Source: Nitrososphaerota archaeon
GTDB taxonomy: Archaea > Thermoproteota > Nitrososphaeria > Nitrososphaerales > Nitrosopumilaceae
Assembly (NCBI GenBank): GCA_028866655.1
Contig: JAGWHQ010000003.1
Coordinates: 1-64,000, forward strand
Direction of reading: 5' to 3'
DNA length: 64,000 nt
The position numbers and the translations under genes are program-made. Below, piece by piece: positions 7,538 to 16,354 of the stretch. Numbering within the stretch: the first letter of the stretch is position 1; every line of letters begins with the position of its first letter. The notes beneath the pieces were generated by a model that saw nothing but the letters and a program-made list of their open reading frames with translations, was not told the origin of the DNA and ran no database searches.

Positions 7538-9634
7538 ATGGAATTAAGTGAAGACTTTGGCGATCCTAAACGTGGTGGAATATTACAATCAGCATCAAAA
7601 CGTGTAAGAATGATCTTCTCTGTTATGGCAAGTCCAAACAGAATTGATATTTTACGTATACTAAACTCAAAAGGACCGCTTACTTATTCTGAATTAAAAT
7701 CTCTTGCAGGCTTTAAATCCAAAAAGGAAAGTGGCAAGTTTGCATATCATTTGAGAAAATTATTACGACAGTCTCTTGTAGCCTTAAACAAGTCTGAAAG
7801 ACGATATACTATCACTAACTTGGGAAAACTTGTTCTAAGTCTTGCAAGACAGATCGAAGAACGATCTATCATTGAAAGTGGAAAGATGTATGTTAGAACC
7901 TCACATGAATCAATTGAAGAATTCAATTCTCATAAGATTATTCAATCATTGGTTAGAGAGGGTAGTCTTCCACTTGAACTTGCTCAAAAAATAACTGAGG
8001 AAGTGGAAAACAGAATATACAAATTCCAAACATCGTATCTTACATCTTCACTCATACGTGAAATGGTCAACTCTGTACTCTTAGAACAGGGCCATGAGGA
8101 TTATAGGCACAAACTAGCAAGATTTGGTTTGCCTGGTTATGATATTCATGAGATGCTAACTAACGTAGATGGTATTCATAATGGAGTCGAAGGTTTACTA
8201 TTTAAAACAGGACAAAATGTATTTGGTGAATATCTTGTTTTAAATACTCTGCCTAAAGATGTAGCTGATTCTCATCTCTCAGGAGATCTTCATATTACAA
8301 ATGCTGGATTGTGGTCATTACTTCCAGATACAATATTTGTGAACATTAAGGAACTTATTGAAGAGGGAGTTGACTTGAGAGGAAAATTCTTAGGAGTAAC
8401 AAGAACGTCATCACCAAGTTCATTAGACGATCTTTTCACTTCGTTATCTCTACTTACTTGTCTTCTCATAAAAGAAGCATCACAAGAAGTAGTAATGGAT
8501 GGATTAGTTGCACTGTTACAAAAATATTCAAAGAATTTGCCTGAAGTTGAAGAAAAACTTGCAAGCTGTTTTGCAAAAATATCTACCGGACCAAAATATG
8601 GAAAGAATGGAACACTTGCTTCATTTAGAATTTCCATTGGAACAGAACCAAAGGTGATTGGAACTATTCTCCAAGCCTACAAAAAATATGTCAAATCAAC
8701 ACCACTTCCTTCTATAGGATTAGTTATTGATTATGAAAAGGCCAAGATAAGTGACTATTCAGAAACTTTGTCAGACATAATTGCACTAGGAGGACATGTT
8801 ATGTTTGCTAAAGGATTAGTATCTAACAAAGGATTAGCACGAGAAGATACAAAGAATGTTGGAACAACTTCTATCAATCTAGAGTCTTTATCAATTAATA
8901 TGCCAAGACTTGCCTTTGAATCTAACAAAGATGAAACCTATTTCAGAGCACGTCTTGCATTGTTGATGAAACCCGCACTAGCAGCCATGTCTCTGAGAAA
9001 GAAGGAGATATCTGATCTAACAAGACGCGGCCTTAATCCAATCCTTGCAAACAATACGCAATATATGCAAAAGGGATCAGTGACTTTAGTTGTTAATTTG
9101 ATCGGGCTCAAGGAAGCAGTTTATGGTATTTTAGGATATGAAAATAACAAGGCTGGACACGAAATATTGGCCAAAGTGATAAACACTGCTATGGAAGTAG
9201 CCACAAAGAAAGGAAAAGAGATGGGTGATAATGTTATTGTAACCATGACTGAAAGTGACGCAGCAAGCCGCTTCTCATCACTTGATGGTGAAAAATATGG
9301 TAAAATGTCAATTAATCATCATGTTATGGGAGAATCATACTCGGAAGGGATTGTTCTTGATGCCTCTGAAATGGCAGAGATGAATCCAAAGAATGAAAAG
9401 ATCGTAGAATCAAATTACTTTTCAAAAATACTTAATGGCGGCCTCTTAGTCCAATTAAAGATCCCAGATACAATGGATTCTTCAGGAATAAAGAAGGCAA
9501 TAGAAAAGGCAGGTGATCTATTGGGATCTTTTAGACCTATCAAAAAAGTGCCTATATGTAGCAATTGTGGACTCAAAGAGGAAAAGATCGCTGAAAAGTG
9601 TTCAGTGTGCAAGTCTCCTTACATATTAGCATAA
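7538..9634 (+). CDS. winged-helix DNA-binding protein fused to ATP-cone and degenerate NrdD (anaerobic RNR) body
   Basis: 698 residues. An ArsR-like winged helix (about 20-110; MASPNRIDILRIL and a KFAYHLRKLL helix) is followed by an ATP-cone (about 115-205), the dNTP/ATP sensor of ribonucleotide reductases. The rest resembles NrdD, with VADSHLSGDLHI around 246-250 (NrdD has HLSGDIHIHD) and GLKEAVYGILGY. A C-terminal four-Cys zinc site (C674, C677, C688, C691) matches the NrdD zinc site. The protein ends only seven residues after C691 in SPYILA, without the RV-GY glycyl-radical motif, and the TTSINL region (442-448) lacks a Cys where active NrdD would be expected to have one. It is therefore probably a nucleotide-sensing regulator, not an enzyme. 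It lies directly upstream of the cobalamin-dependent RNR. Confidence 0.85.
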   Translation: MELSEDFGDPKRGGILQSASKRVRMIFSVMASPNRIDILRILNSKGPLTYSELKSLAGFKSKKESGKFAYHLRKLLRQSLVALNKSERRYTITNLGKLVLSLARQIEERSIIESGKMYVRTSHESIEEFNSHKIIQSLVREGSLPLELAQKITEEVENRIYKFQTSYLTSSLIREMVNSVLLEQGHEDYRHKLARFGLPGYDIHEMLTNVDGIHNGVEGLLFKTGQNVFGEYLVLNTLPKDVADSHLSGDLHITNAGLWSLLPDTIFVNIKELIEEGVDLRGKFLGVTRTSSPSSLDDLFTSLSLLTCLLIKEASQEVVMDGLVALLQKYSKNLPEVEEKLASCFAKISTGPKYGKNGTLASFRISIGTEPKVIGTILQAYKKYVKSTPLPSIGLVIDYEKAKISDYSETLSDIIALGGHVMFAKGLVSNKGLAREDTKNVGTTSINLESLSINMPRLAFESNKDETYFRARLALLMKPALAAMSLRKKEISDLTRRGLNPILANNTQYMQKGSVTLVVNLIGLKEAVYGILGYENNKAGHEILAKVINTAMEVATKKGKEMGDNVIVTMTESDAASRFSSLDGEKYGKMSINHHVMGESYSEGIVLDASEMAEMNPKNEKIVESNYFSKILNGGLLVQLKIPDTMDSSGIKKAIEKAGDLLGSFRPIKKVPICSNCGLKEEKIAEKCSVCKSPYILA

Positions 9635-9680
9635 TTTCACCAATGAAGAAGACTAGTAGTTTTGTGAACAAAAAATTTGA

Positions 9681-9698
9681 ATTAATCTTAGGATTAAT
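9681..9698. promoter_or_regulatory. 18-bp inverted repeat after the NrdD-like gene
   Basis: ATTAATC-TTAG-GATTAAT: 7-bp perfect arms with a 4-nt centre, 46 bp after the stop codon. It could be a weak terminator hairpin or a protein site; no T-run follows directly. Confidence 0.4.
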
Positions 9699-9734
9699 GT
9701 TAAAATTTATTTTGTCTTGAGATGATCTAATACT

Positions 9735-9835
9735 ATGGAAATTATAACGGTGTCAATAACACTGATCCAAATCTTAGCTTTAGAAAATTATTTTTTGCCG
9801 TAGTGTTTAATTAACTACCATTTGTTAGGGTTGAG
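9735..9835 (+). repeat. promoter-like repeat R1 (101 bp)
   Basis: First copy of a block repeated at 10116-10216, with no gaps; I count 91 of 101 bases identical. Weaker similarity extends left to about 9705. It holds a TATA-like TTTAATTA (9806-9813) framed by inverted arms GTAGT (9800-9804) and ACTAC (9814-9818). Archaeal spacing puts the transcription start near 9836, exactly where the repeat ends. Confidence 0.85.
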
Positions 9836-9836
9836 T

Positions 9837-9924
9837 GAGATATATCTCTCCAGAGGAGTAAAATTCTAATGTTACTCACAAGGGGCGTGAGAACAAGAAG
9901 ACTTTAGCCAGTCACTCCTCTGGA
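9837..9924 (+). ncRNA. structured leader or small RNA with 11-bp stem and possible 12-codon ORF
   Basis: A perfect 12-bp palindrome (GAGATATATCTC, 9837-9848) is followed by an 11-bp perfect stem, TCCAGAGGAGT (9849-9859) with ACTCCTCTGGA (9914-9924). Inside is a second stem, CTCAC/GTGAG, with a GGGGC-containing loop. A 12-codon frame (ATG 9869-9871 to TAG 9905-9907, MLLTRGVRTRRL) starts 9 nt after the purine-rich GAGGAG, which the stem would hide. It is not a tRNA, 5S or RNase P RNA that I recognise. Transcription from R1 would make this the start of a roughly 390-nt leader for the RNR gene. Confidence 0.5.
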
Positions 9925-10115
9925 ATTATTAATTTGATCTAAATTCTAGTACTAATTAAGTTTAATCCAGTCTAGGCGGTTTTGATCTAAGATCGATCAC
10001 AAGATGGAGAAAGAAATTTCATCCTTTTAAATATGCTAGATAGTCACTTCGGAATTTACGTTCAAATCTCAATGAATTCATCAAGATTTATTTTTGGCTA
10101 AAGAGATCCATTGTC
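9925..10115. other. gene-free remainder of the 590-bp intergenic region
   Basis: No open frame with a plausible start, no tRNA and no known riboswitch seen between the hairpin and R2. The stretch contains GATC-rich sequence (around 9980-10000) without clear symmetry. Confidence 0.6.
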
Positions 10116-10216
10116 ATGAAAATCGTAACGGTGTCAACAAAATTGATCCAAATTTCAGCTTTAGAAAATTATTTTTTGCCGCAGTGTTTAATTAACTGCC
10201 ATTTGTTAGGGTTGAG
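10116..10216 (+). repeat. promoter-like repeat R2 (101 bp), immediately upstream of RNR
   Basis: Second copy, 381 bp after R1. From 10157 to 10216 it differs from R1 only at C10182 (T in R1) and G10198 (A in R1). These two positions pair in the inverted arms GCAGT (10181-10185) and ACTGC (10195-10199). TATA-like TTTAATTA lies at 10187-10194, and the RNR start is 10 bp after the repeat. This is the likely proximal promoter of the RNR gene. Confidence 0.85.
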
Positions 10217-10225
10217 GGGAGTAAT

Positions 10226-12883
10226 TTGACAGATTTTTCACAAATAGAAAATTCGATCATTCAAGTAAAGAAACGCGATGGTCGAGTATCAGATTTCCAG
10301 AGAGATAAAATTTCAAACGCAATATACAAAGCACTTGTTGCTTGCGGAAGATCAGATCATGGACTAGCAGATAAACTAGCAAATCATGTTCTTGCAAAAC
10401 TTGTGACTAGAGGATTTTCTGGTTCAGAAGCACCAAGTGTAGAGGATGTTCAAGATATGGTGGAATCTACTCTAATTGAGGAGGGACTTGGAGAGATCGC
10501 AAAGGCGTACATCCTATACCGACACGAACGACGAAGAGTTAGAGAAGAAAAGATGAAAGTTCTTGAATCAAAGTCTCTTGATGGAGTTGCAAAGAGATTT
10601 GATCTTAATTGTTTACGAGTATTAGCATCTAGATATCTACTCAGAAATAACAAGGGTCAGATAACTGAAAGTCCAGGTGAGATGTTTGAAAGAGTCGCTA
10701 TTTTGGTAGGTATTGCTGATATCATCAGAGATCCATCAGTATTTCAAATTGAAGGTGGAAATACTCAAAACACTGAAGAAGCAGCACGATATCTGGACAA
10801 ACTTGATGATTTTAATTATAAATTCAAGATAGGAAAATACTATCTTAACAAATATCATTTTAGATCCCTGATAAATCACTATATCGACTTGGCAAAACAT
10901 GGTCAGATGAAAGTCAGCTTTAGAGAATTATTGACCATGTTGGCTGCAAACAAGTTTGAACAATATACTGAACGAATCAAAGAATCTGCTGATTTGATGA
11001 TTGCACAAGACTTTCTGCCTAATTCACCAACCATGATGAACGCTGGTGCAAGATTGGGTCAACTTTCTGCATGTTTTGTTCTTGCAATGGAAGATGACAT
11101 GGAAAAGATAATGAAATCATCATCTGATGCCGCATTGATATTCAAATCTGGAGGTGGAGTTGGTATCAACTATTCAGATTTGAGACAAGAAGGAGATATG
11201 GTAGCATCAACATCTGGAGTAGCCTCAGGTCCTGTCTCATTCATGAATATCATTAACACTGTTACCGAAGTAGTCAAACAAGGTGGTAAACGAAGAGGCG
11301 CAAACATGGGAATCATAGAAGCATGGCATCCAGATATTGAGAAGTTCATCACTGCAAAAACAAAACCAGGTGTTCTTGAAAACTTCAATGTAAGTGTAGG
11401 AGTTTGGGAAGACTTTTGGGAAGCACTTGTTAATTCATCTGATGGAAAATTCACTCTTCGAAGTCCACGTGAGAGAGATCCCATACGAGAAATAAATGCA
11501 CATCATTTGATTGACTTGATTGCACTCTCTGCATGGAAGAGTGGTGAACCTGGTCTGATCTTTTTTGATATCATAAACAAATACAATGTTTTTGCAAAAG
11601 CAAGAGGTCAACCAATACGAGCAACAAATCCATGTGGAGAACAAAGCCTTTATCCATACGAATCATGCAATCTCGGTTCAATCAATCTCTCTAACTATGT
11701 CAAAAGAAAAGCTGATGGTCAATACGAATTTGACTGGCAGAGATATGAAGAAACCATAAGAAAGACAACAAGATTCCTTGATAACGTCATCGATGTTAAC
11801 ACATACCCAATTCCTGAAATTGACAAGGCATCAAAAGATTCTCGAAGAATCGGACTTGGAGTAATGGGCGTTGCAGATCTCTTATTCAAATTACGAATTC
11901 CATACAACTCACAAGAAGGATATGAATTCCAAGAAAAACTTGCTGAAGCATTAACATACTATTCCATGGAAGAAAGTATTGCACTAGCAAAGACACGAGG
12001 ACCATTCCCACTATGCTCAAAAACTGAATATCCAGAGGGTAAAATTCCTGTTGCTGGGTACTATGAAAAGCCAAAGAGTGCTCGTACCTATGATTGGGAT
12101 GCTTTGATTGCCAAAATTCAGAAACATGGCATTAGAAATGTTCTAACAACAACTGTTGCTCCTACTGGTACATTGTCAATGATATCTGACTGTTCAAACG
12201 GAATGGAACCAATGTTTGCCCTAGTCTTTGAAAAGAGAGTAACAGTGGGCAGATTCTTCTATACCAACAAAATCTTTGAAGCAGTACTAAAAGAACATGG
12301 GCTGTACAATGATCAAATTCTAGAAAAGATTGCAAATAATTATGGCTCTGTAAAGGGAATAGCTGAAATTCCTGAATGGATGCAGAAAATATTTGTCACC
12401 GCAATGGATATTCACTGGGCAGATCATCTCATGGCCCAAGGAGTATGGCAGCGTTGGATAGGTAACGCTATTGCAAAGACAATCAATATGCCAAATGATG
12501 TATCATCTGATGATGTAAAAGCTGCATATCTACTAGCACATGATCTTGGTCTAAAAGGAATCACAGTATTTCGAGATGGTTCAAGACATGAACAAGTGTT
12601 ACACATGACCGGAAATAATGTTCAAAAGAATTTCCAAGTAACTCCAAGTACTTATGTCACAGACTATATTTCAAAGAATGTCACAAATGCATATCTAAAA
12701 ACTGAGATAGAAAGAGCGCTTCAAATAAAAATTCCAGAGAATGTACAATCTACTCCAGCACCAGCACTTACTCAAGAACAAATGGAAGAAAGACTATGTC
12801 CTACATGTAAAAACAACTTGGTATTTGCAGAAGGATGTAGTGTATGTATAGAATGCGGATATAGCGGCTGTACCTCTGGCTAG
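10226..12883 (+). CDS. nrdJ: ribonucleotide reductase, adenosylcobalamin-dependent (class II)
   Basis: 885 residues with a TTG start preceded by a purine-rich GAGGGGAG. The N-terminal ATP-cone (about 10-105) is the allosteric activity site. Catalytic residues are clear: redox pair C283 (LSACFVL) and C481 (ESCNLGSIN), thiyl-radical C470 and E472 in NPCGE. The 11-residue C470-C481 spacing matches the Lactobacillus class II enzyme. TVAPTGTLS and CSNGMEP follow. The C-terminus has a zinc-ribbon-like cluster (CPTC ... CSVC-ECGYSGC), which probably re-reduces the active site. No small subunit gene accompanies it, consistent with B12-radical chemistry, and the cob operon of this window can supply the cofactor. 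It makes deoxynucleotides. Confidence 0.96.
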   Translation: MTDFSQIENSIIQVKKRDGRVSDFQRDKISNAIYKALVACGRSDHGLADKLANHVLAKLVTRGFSGSEAPSVEDVQDMVESTLIEEGLGEIAKAYILYRHERRRVREEKMKVLESKSLDGVAKRFDLNCLRVLASRYLLRNNKGQITESPGEMFERVAILVGIADIIRDPSVFQIEGGNTQNTEEAARYLDKLDDFNYKFKIGKYYLNKYHFRSLINHYIDLAKHGQMKVSFRELLTMLAANKFEQYTERIKESADLMIAQDFLPNSPTMMNAGARLGQLSACFVLAMEDDMEKIMKSSSDAALIFKSGGGVGINYSDLRQEGDMVASTSGVASGPVSFMNIINTVTEVVKQGGKRRGANMGIIEAWHPDIEKFITAKTKPGVLENFNVSVGVWEDFWEALVNSSDGKFTLRSPRERDPIREINAHHLIDLIALSAWKSGEPGLIFFDIINKYNVFAKARGQPIRATNPCGEQSLYPYESCNLGSINLSNYVKRKADGQYEFDWQRYEETIRKTTRFLDNVIDVNTYPIPEIDKASKDSRRIGLGVMGVADLLFKLRIPYNSQEGYEFQEKLAEALTYYSMEESIALAKTRGPFPLCSKTEYPEGKIPVAGYYEKPKSARTYDWDALIAKIQKHGIRNVLTTTVAPTGTLSMISDCSNGMEPMFALVFEKRVTVGRFFYTNKIFEAVLKEHGLYNDQILEKIANNYGSVKGIAEIPEWMQKIFVTAMDIHWADHLMAQGVWQRWIGNAIAKTINMPNDVSSDDVKAAYLLAHDLGLKGITVFRDGSRHEQVLHMTGNNVQKNFQVTPSTYVTDYISKNVTNAYLKTEIERALQIKIPENVQSTPAPALTQEQMEERLCPTCKNNLVFAEGCSVCIECGYSGCTSG

Positions 12884-12920
12884 ATTTTTCAAATCAAAAC
12901 TCTTTTAGTATCTTTAATTC

Positions 12921-14057
12921 TTGAAAGTATTATTGAATAAGAAAATCATTGGTGTTGCTATTGGAGCAGGAGCTGCAATAGCCATTGCAGTGACTTTCTT
13001 TGTACTATTACCTCAATTACAAACTGGATCTTCATCTACAATTCAATCAGTAAATCCTGCACATAATCCAAAACTTGGTCTTGTTATCATGCCCCCTACT
13101 CAAAAACCAACTCTTGAAGAAATTAGAAATGCATATGCTCAAGCAGCATCAACAGGAATAGGGAGAAGCAATGTCTATCTCTCTTGGCCTATAATGGAAC
13201 CAAGTCAGGGGACCTACAATTGGGGTTATTCGGATATTCTGATGGGATTAAACCGTGAACAAGGCCTTAATGTCACACTTTACTTTTCAGTAATAAATAA
13301 TCAACTTTTAGGACCATTTCCAAGTTGGATGGGAAAACCACAACTTGATCAAAAACTTCAAGATCAAACAGTAACAACTCTTGATGCTATACTTTCAAGA
13401 TATTACATAGTAGATTACGTGATAATTGGAGGGAATGTAGACAGCTACTTTAGAGATCATCCAAGCGAAATTCCACAATATGTTGATTTCTTCAATGGTG
13501 TGTACGAAAAATTAAAACTAAAACATCCAACTGTCAAATTCGGAAATTGGTTTTCACTAAATGATGTAGTAAATCATGCTCAAGGTGATATTGTAGGAAA
13601 ATTAAGCCAAGGCGATTTTGTGGCATATTCATATGCCCCAGTAGACTTGCTATATGATCAAAGTAATAGTACAGACAATGAAGGTGCTAATTTGCAAAAG
13701 ATGATTGATTTTGCACAGGGTAAGAAAATAGCGTTAATGGAGATTGGCTGGAGTACTGACAAGTCAATTAATGGAACAGAAGAGGATCAACAAAAATTTG
13801 TAAAAATTGTGTATGACTTTTACAAGAAGAATCAATCTGATTTTGAGTTTCTCACTTGGTATAGACAATATGATAGACCTGTTGATACTTGTTACAATTC
13901 ATTAAACCAAGCTGATAATTCCATATTTGCTAATAATGAGGTCTTGAATAACACTGCTGCATACTTGTGCGGCAGCGGTCTGTTTGATGTAAATAAAAAT
14001 CCAAAACCTGCCTGGGATGAACTCAAACAACAAATTCAATCTATTCCCAACTCTTAA
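12921..14057 (+). CDS. membrane-anchored glycoside-hydrolase-like TIM-barrel protein
   Basis: 378 residues with a TTG start. A hydrophobic N-terminal segment (about 8-28) anchors or exports it. The body shows the features of retaining (beta/alpha)8 hydrolases: W-MEPSQGTYNW near residue 90, and a nucleophile-like Glu274 in ALMEIGWS. A clear acid/base Asn-Glu pair is not obvious; the matching region reads GGNVDSYF. Activity and substrate are therefore uncertain. It sits 37 bp after the RNR gene, on the same strand, in front of another exported protein. Confidence 0.7.
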   Translation: MKVLLNKKIIGVAIGAGAAIAIAVTFFVLLPQLQTGSSSTIQSVNPAHNPKLGLVIMPPTQKPTLEEIRNAYAQAASTGIGRSNVYLSWPIMEPSQGTYNWGYSDILMGLNREQGLNVTLYFSVINNQLLGPFPSWMGKPQLDQKLQDQTVTTLDAILSRYYIVDYVIIGGNVDSYFRDHPSEIPQYVDFFNGVYEKLKLKHPTVKFGNWFSLNDVVNHAQGDIVGKLSQGDFVAYSYAPVDLLYDQSNSTDNEGANLQKMIDFAQGKKIALMEIGWSTDKSINGTEEDQQKFVKIVYDFYKKNQSDFEFLTWYRQYDRPVDTCYNSLNQADNSIFANNEVLNNTAAYLCGSGLFDVNKNPKPAWDELKQQIQSIPNS

Positions 14058-14083
14058 TTACAGAATTACGATTTTCTTTCTTA

Positions 14084-15223
14084 TTGAAATATGTTCAAGT
14101 TTTTAGTATATTATTAATTGTAAATATTATTCCCGCATATGCATTGTATGAATCTCCTACGAATGAAGAGAAGATCAATTTTGATCAATTACTTGCTCAA
14201 TTTCAGACAGTTGATGCACCAAAAAAAGATGTATCTGATGTAATTGGAACATTTCAAAAACCTATGATCAATACTTTTTTCTGTAATTTACATGATACTG
14301 ATAATCAAATTATAACAATTGTCAACACTAAATTAGCAAAATTTGATGAAAACACAACTAATCAAGATCTAATTACAGGTGGTTCGTATACATGGCACTG
14401 TTCTGAAACTATGCAAAATGGAAAAATTTCTTTAAACTGTAATAATGAACTCCGAATCAATCCAGAGGTAATATCCAATGATACTCAAATAGACCCACAA
14501 TTACACAATATTGAAAATTTAGTCATTTTGTATCATGAATTACTACATGGCCAACTTATGATTGATGCAATAAAGAGCTCACCAGTATGGCAACAAGAAA
14601 CTTGTAACCTACAGCCTGGGCAAAATATAGATTATTCCTTTGCTGATCCTGATCATAAAATAATAAATTATCTACAAACACAATTTGCGTCCGCTCTTGT
14701 TGATAAAGCTGGAGGAAAAATGATAACAAAAGAAATTTCTTCTGATGAAACAAATAATGGAACATTTACTATCAAGGTCTTTAGTTTCGACGATTATCCT
14801 ATATTTGAAAATAGCTCAAAAATTACTTTTAGAACAAATAATATATCTGAAAATTCATTCTTTCAAGTAAAAAATGATGTATTTCTTAGTGGACACTTGA
14901 AAGATCATGCTAAACTTGGGATTGCATGGTTCTATCTCTTTAACAATGAAAAAACACAGAATGTGACCGAATCCATACCTCTTTGGATAAAGCAGGTTGC
15001 AGGTCAGTGGTCAAATGGTAATGTACAAGATGGGTATTTTTATTCTGCAATTGATTATCTAATGGAACACAACATGATCAGTTCAAATAATGAAAAAATA
15101 ACTATTTCCACAATGCCTCATTGGCTACAAAAAAGTGCTCATTTGTGGTTCACAGGTGAAATTGACGATAGTACATTTGTTAGTTCTATTCAATATATGA
15201 TCTCGTCCGGAATAATTCATTGA
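14084..15223 (+). CDS. exported HExxH-containing protein with W-x-K-x-x-A repeats
   Basis: 379 residues with a TTG start and a signal peptide (hydrophobic 5-20, cleavage likely after AYA). H151-E152-L-L-H155 is an HExxH zinc-protease signature within a hydrophobic helix (LVILYHELLHGQ). Two surface modules follow at about 298-332 and 345-379, of the same family as those ending the 1604 gene product. A third zinc ligand is not certain. A cell-surface metallopeptidase is a reasonable working hypothesis. Confidence 0.7.
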   Translation: MKYVQVFSILLIVNIIPAYALYESPTNEEKINFDQLLAQFQTVDAPKKDVSDVIGTFQKPMINTFFCNLHDTDNQIITIVNTKLAKFDENTTNQDLITGGSYTWHCSETMQNGKISLNCNNELRINPEVISNDTQIDPQLHNIENLVILYHELLHGQLMIDAIKSSPVWQQETCNLQPGQNIDYSFADPDHKIINYLQTQFASALVDKAGGKMITKEISSDETNNGTFTIKVFSFDDYPIFENSSKITFRTNNISENSFFQVKNDVFLSGHLKDHAKLGIAWFYLFNNEKTQNVTESIPLWIKQVAGQWSNGNVQDGYFYSAIDYLMEHNMISSNNEKITISTMPHWLQKSAHLWFTGEIDDSTFVSSIQYMISSGIIH

Positions 15224-15236
15224 TTAAATATTGAAA

Positions 15237-15310
15237 TGCGGTCGCCGGGATTTGAACCCGGGTAACGGGCTTGGAAGGCCAGTGTACTAACCAAACTATA
15301 CTACGACCGC
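15237..15310 (-). tRNA. tRNA-Gly (anticodon TCC)
   Basis: 74 nt without intron. Acceptor GCGGTCG/CGACCGC with discriminator A, D-stem GTAT/GTAC, T-arm CCGGG-TTCAAAT-CCCGG, and anticodon loop CTTCCAA, giving TCC (reads GGA). The anticodon stem CTGGC/GCCCG has one T-C mismatch. CCA is not encoded. Confidence 0.95.
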
Positions 15311-15330
15311 TCACTGTGCCAATCTTAGAC

Positions 15331-15999
15331 CTACATAATAATTCTTTTTTCGTATTCATAGAGTACACGTGAAATTATGATATGAGCTTCAAGTGGATTT
15401 TTATCTACAGATACCATCTTGTCAAAATACTCTCTGGTATTATCAGCAAATTGACCTTTTGAAAATCCTCCTACTACAAGACAAGTATTGTCTTTTATCT
15501 CCTCAGCTAATTTTTGATAAGAACTTTTGATCCCTTTGCTTGAAAGCGCAATTGTCTGTTCTGGATTGATTTTTTTAATTAGGGTACTAAAATCCATATT
15601 CTTTAACGCAAGAAGTATGTTGTTATCCTCTTTGATTTCTTTAGTTGCATACAGTTTCTCAACAAGTCCTATGAATCTGTGATATGATTTTGGCAGTCTT
15701 ACATTTTGGCCTAAGGAAATAACTTTATCGTCAATGGTGTGAACAAACACATTCATTTTATTTTCATAATAAAGAGGAATACTACAAGCCTCAAGAAGCG
15801 AAAAATGTACCAGATCTGGCCTTCCTCTTTTTATCTCGTTTTTAATTCCTTTCATTGCAGCAAAGTGCCATGATATGTCCAGCAAAATTTCAGATGGCTT
15901 TTTGTTAAATTTCCTGGCAGATGCTGTAACAGAATTATGTCTCTGTAATTCTACAGGTACTAATTCTAATGCAGATTCTGCTATTACGAGCGAGAGCAA
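15331..15999 (-). CDS. nep1: 16S rRNA pseudouridine N1-methyltransferase Nep1/Emg1
   Basis: 222 residues with a TTG start. The motif RGRPDLVHFSLLEA and the following NVFVHTIDDKVI and LPKSYHRF segments are diagnostic of Nep1 (SPOUT fold). The enzyme methylates a pseudouridine in small-subunit rRNA and assists 30S assembly. It is divergent from the RNase P subunit/S19e genes across a short spacer, so ribosome-biogenesis genes are grouped here. Confidence 0.93.
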   Translation of the reverse strand: MLSLVIAESALELVPVELQRHNSVTASARKFNKKPSEILLDISWHFAAMKGIKNEIKRGRPDLVHFSLLEACSIPLYYENKMNVFVHTIDDKVISLGQNVRLPKSYHRFIGLVEKLYATKEIKEDNNILLALKNMDFSTLIKKINPEQTIALSSKGIKSSYQKLAEEIKDNTCLVVGGFSKGQFADNTREYFDKMVSVDKNPLEAHIIISRVLYEYEKRIIM

Positions 16000-16033
16000 G
16001 ATTGTATTTTAAGGGTAGGAACTATTAAACAGC

Positions 16034-16354
16034 ATGAAACCCGCAATCAGGGATCTTCTGATAGAAAGAATGAAAATTCTAATTAAAAATGCTATGTTAA
16101 ATGTACGATCTAATCCCGAATTGGCAGAAAGACAGGCAATACTTGCCAAGAGACTATGTACAAAATATCGTATTAGAATGCCGTATGAATTGAAGATGAA
16201 CTATTGCAAAAAGTGTAAAAAATTCATTGTACCAGGATTTACAGCAAGAATAAGGATGGGAAGAAGTGACATCAAATCAATACGTATTACCTGTAGTTTT
16301 TGTAATCATACATATAGAAAGATAATCAAAAAACAAATTCCAATAGGTCAATGA
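16034..16354 (+). CDS. rnp4: RNase P protein component 4 (Rpp21/Rpr2 family)
   Basis: 106 residues. An N-terminal helical region (ERMKILIKNA, ELAERQAILAKRLCTKYRIRMP) precedes a zinc ribbon with CKKCKKFIVPG and CSFCNHTYRK. This is the layout of archaeal Rnp4, which pairs with Rpp29 in tRNA 5' processing. It is followed by S19e after a 31-bp gap. Confidence 0.93.
   Translation: MKPAIRDLLIERMKILIKNAMLNVRSNPELAERQAILAKRLCTKYRIRMPYELKMNYCKKCKKFIVPGFTARIRMGRSDIKSIRITCSFCNHTYRKIIKKQIPIGQ

Noticed and set aside
9735-10216. Insertion sequence or miniature transposon
   Set aside because: The repeats are direct, have no terminal inverted repeats or target duplications, enclose no transposase, and the second ends precisely at a promoter position.
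9635-10225. Cobalamin riboswitch before the B12-dependent RNR
   Set aside because: No B12-box (GCCACTG-like) sequence or matching helices found, and such riboswitches are not established in archaea.
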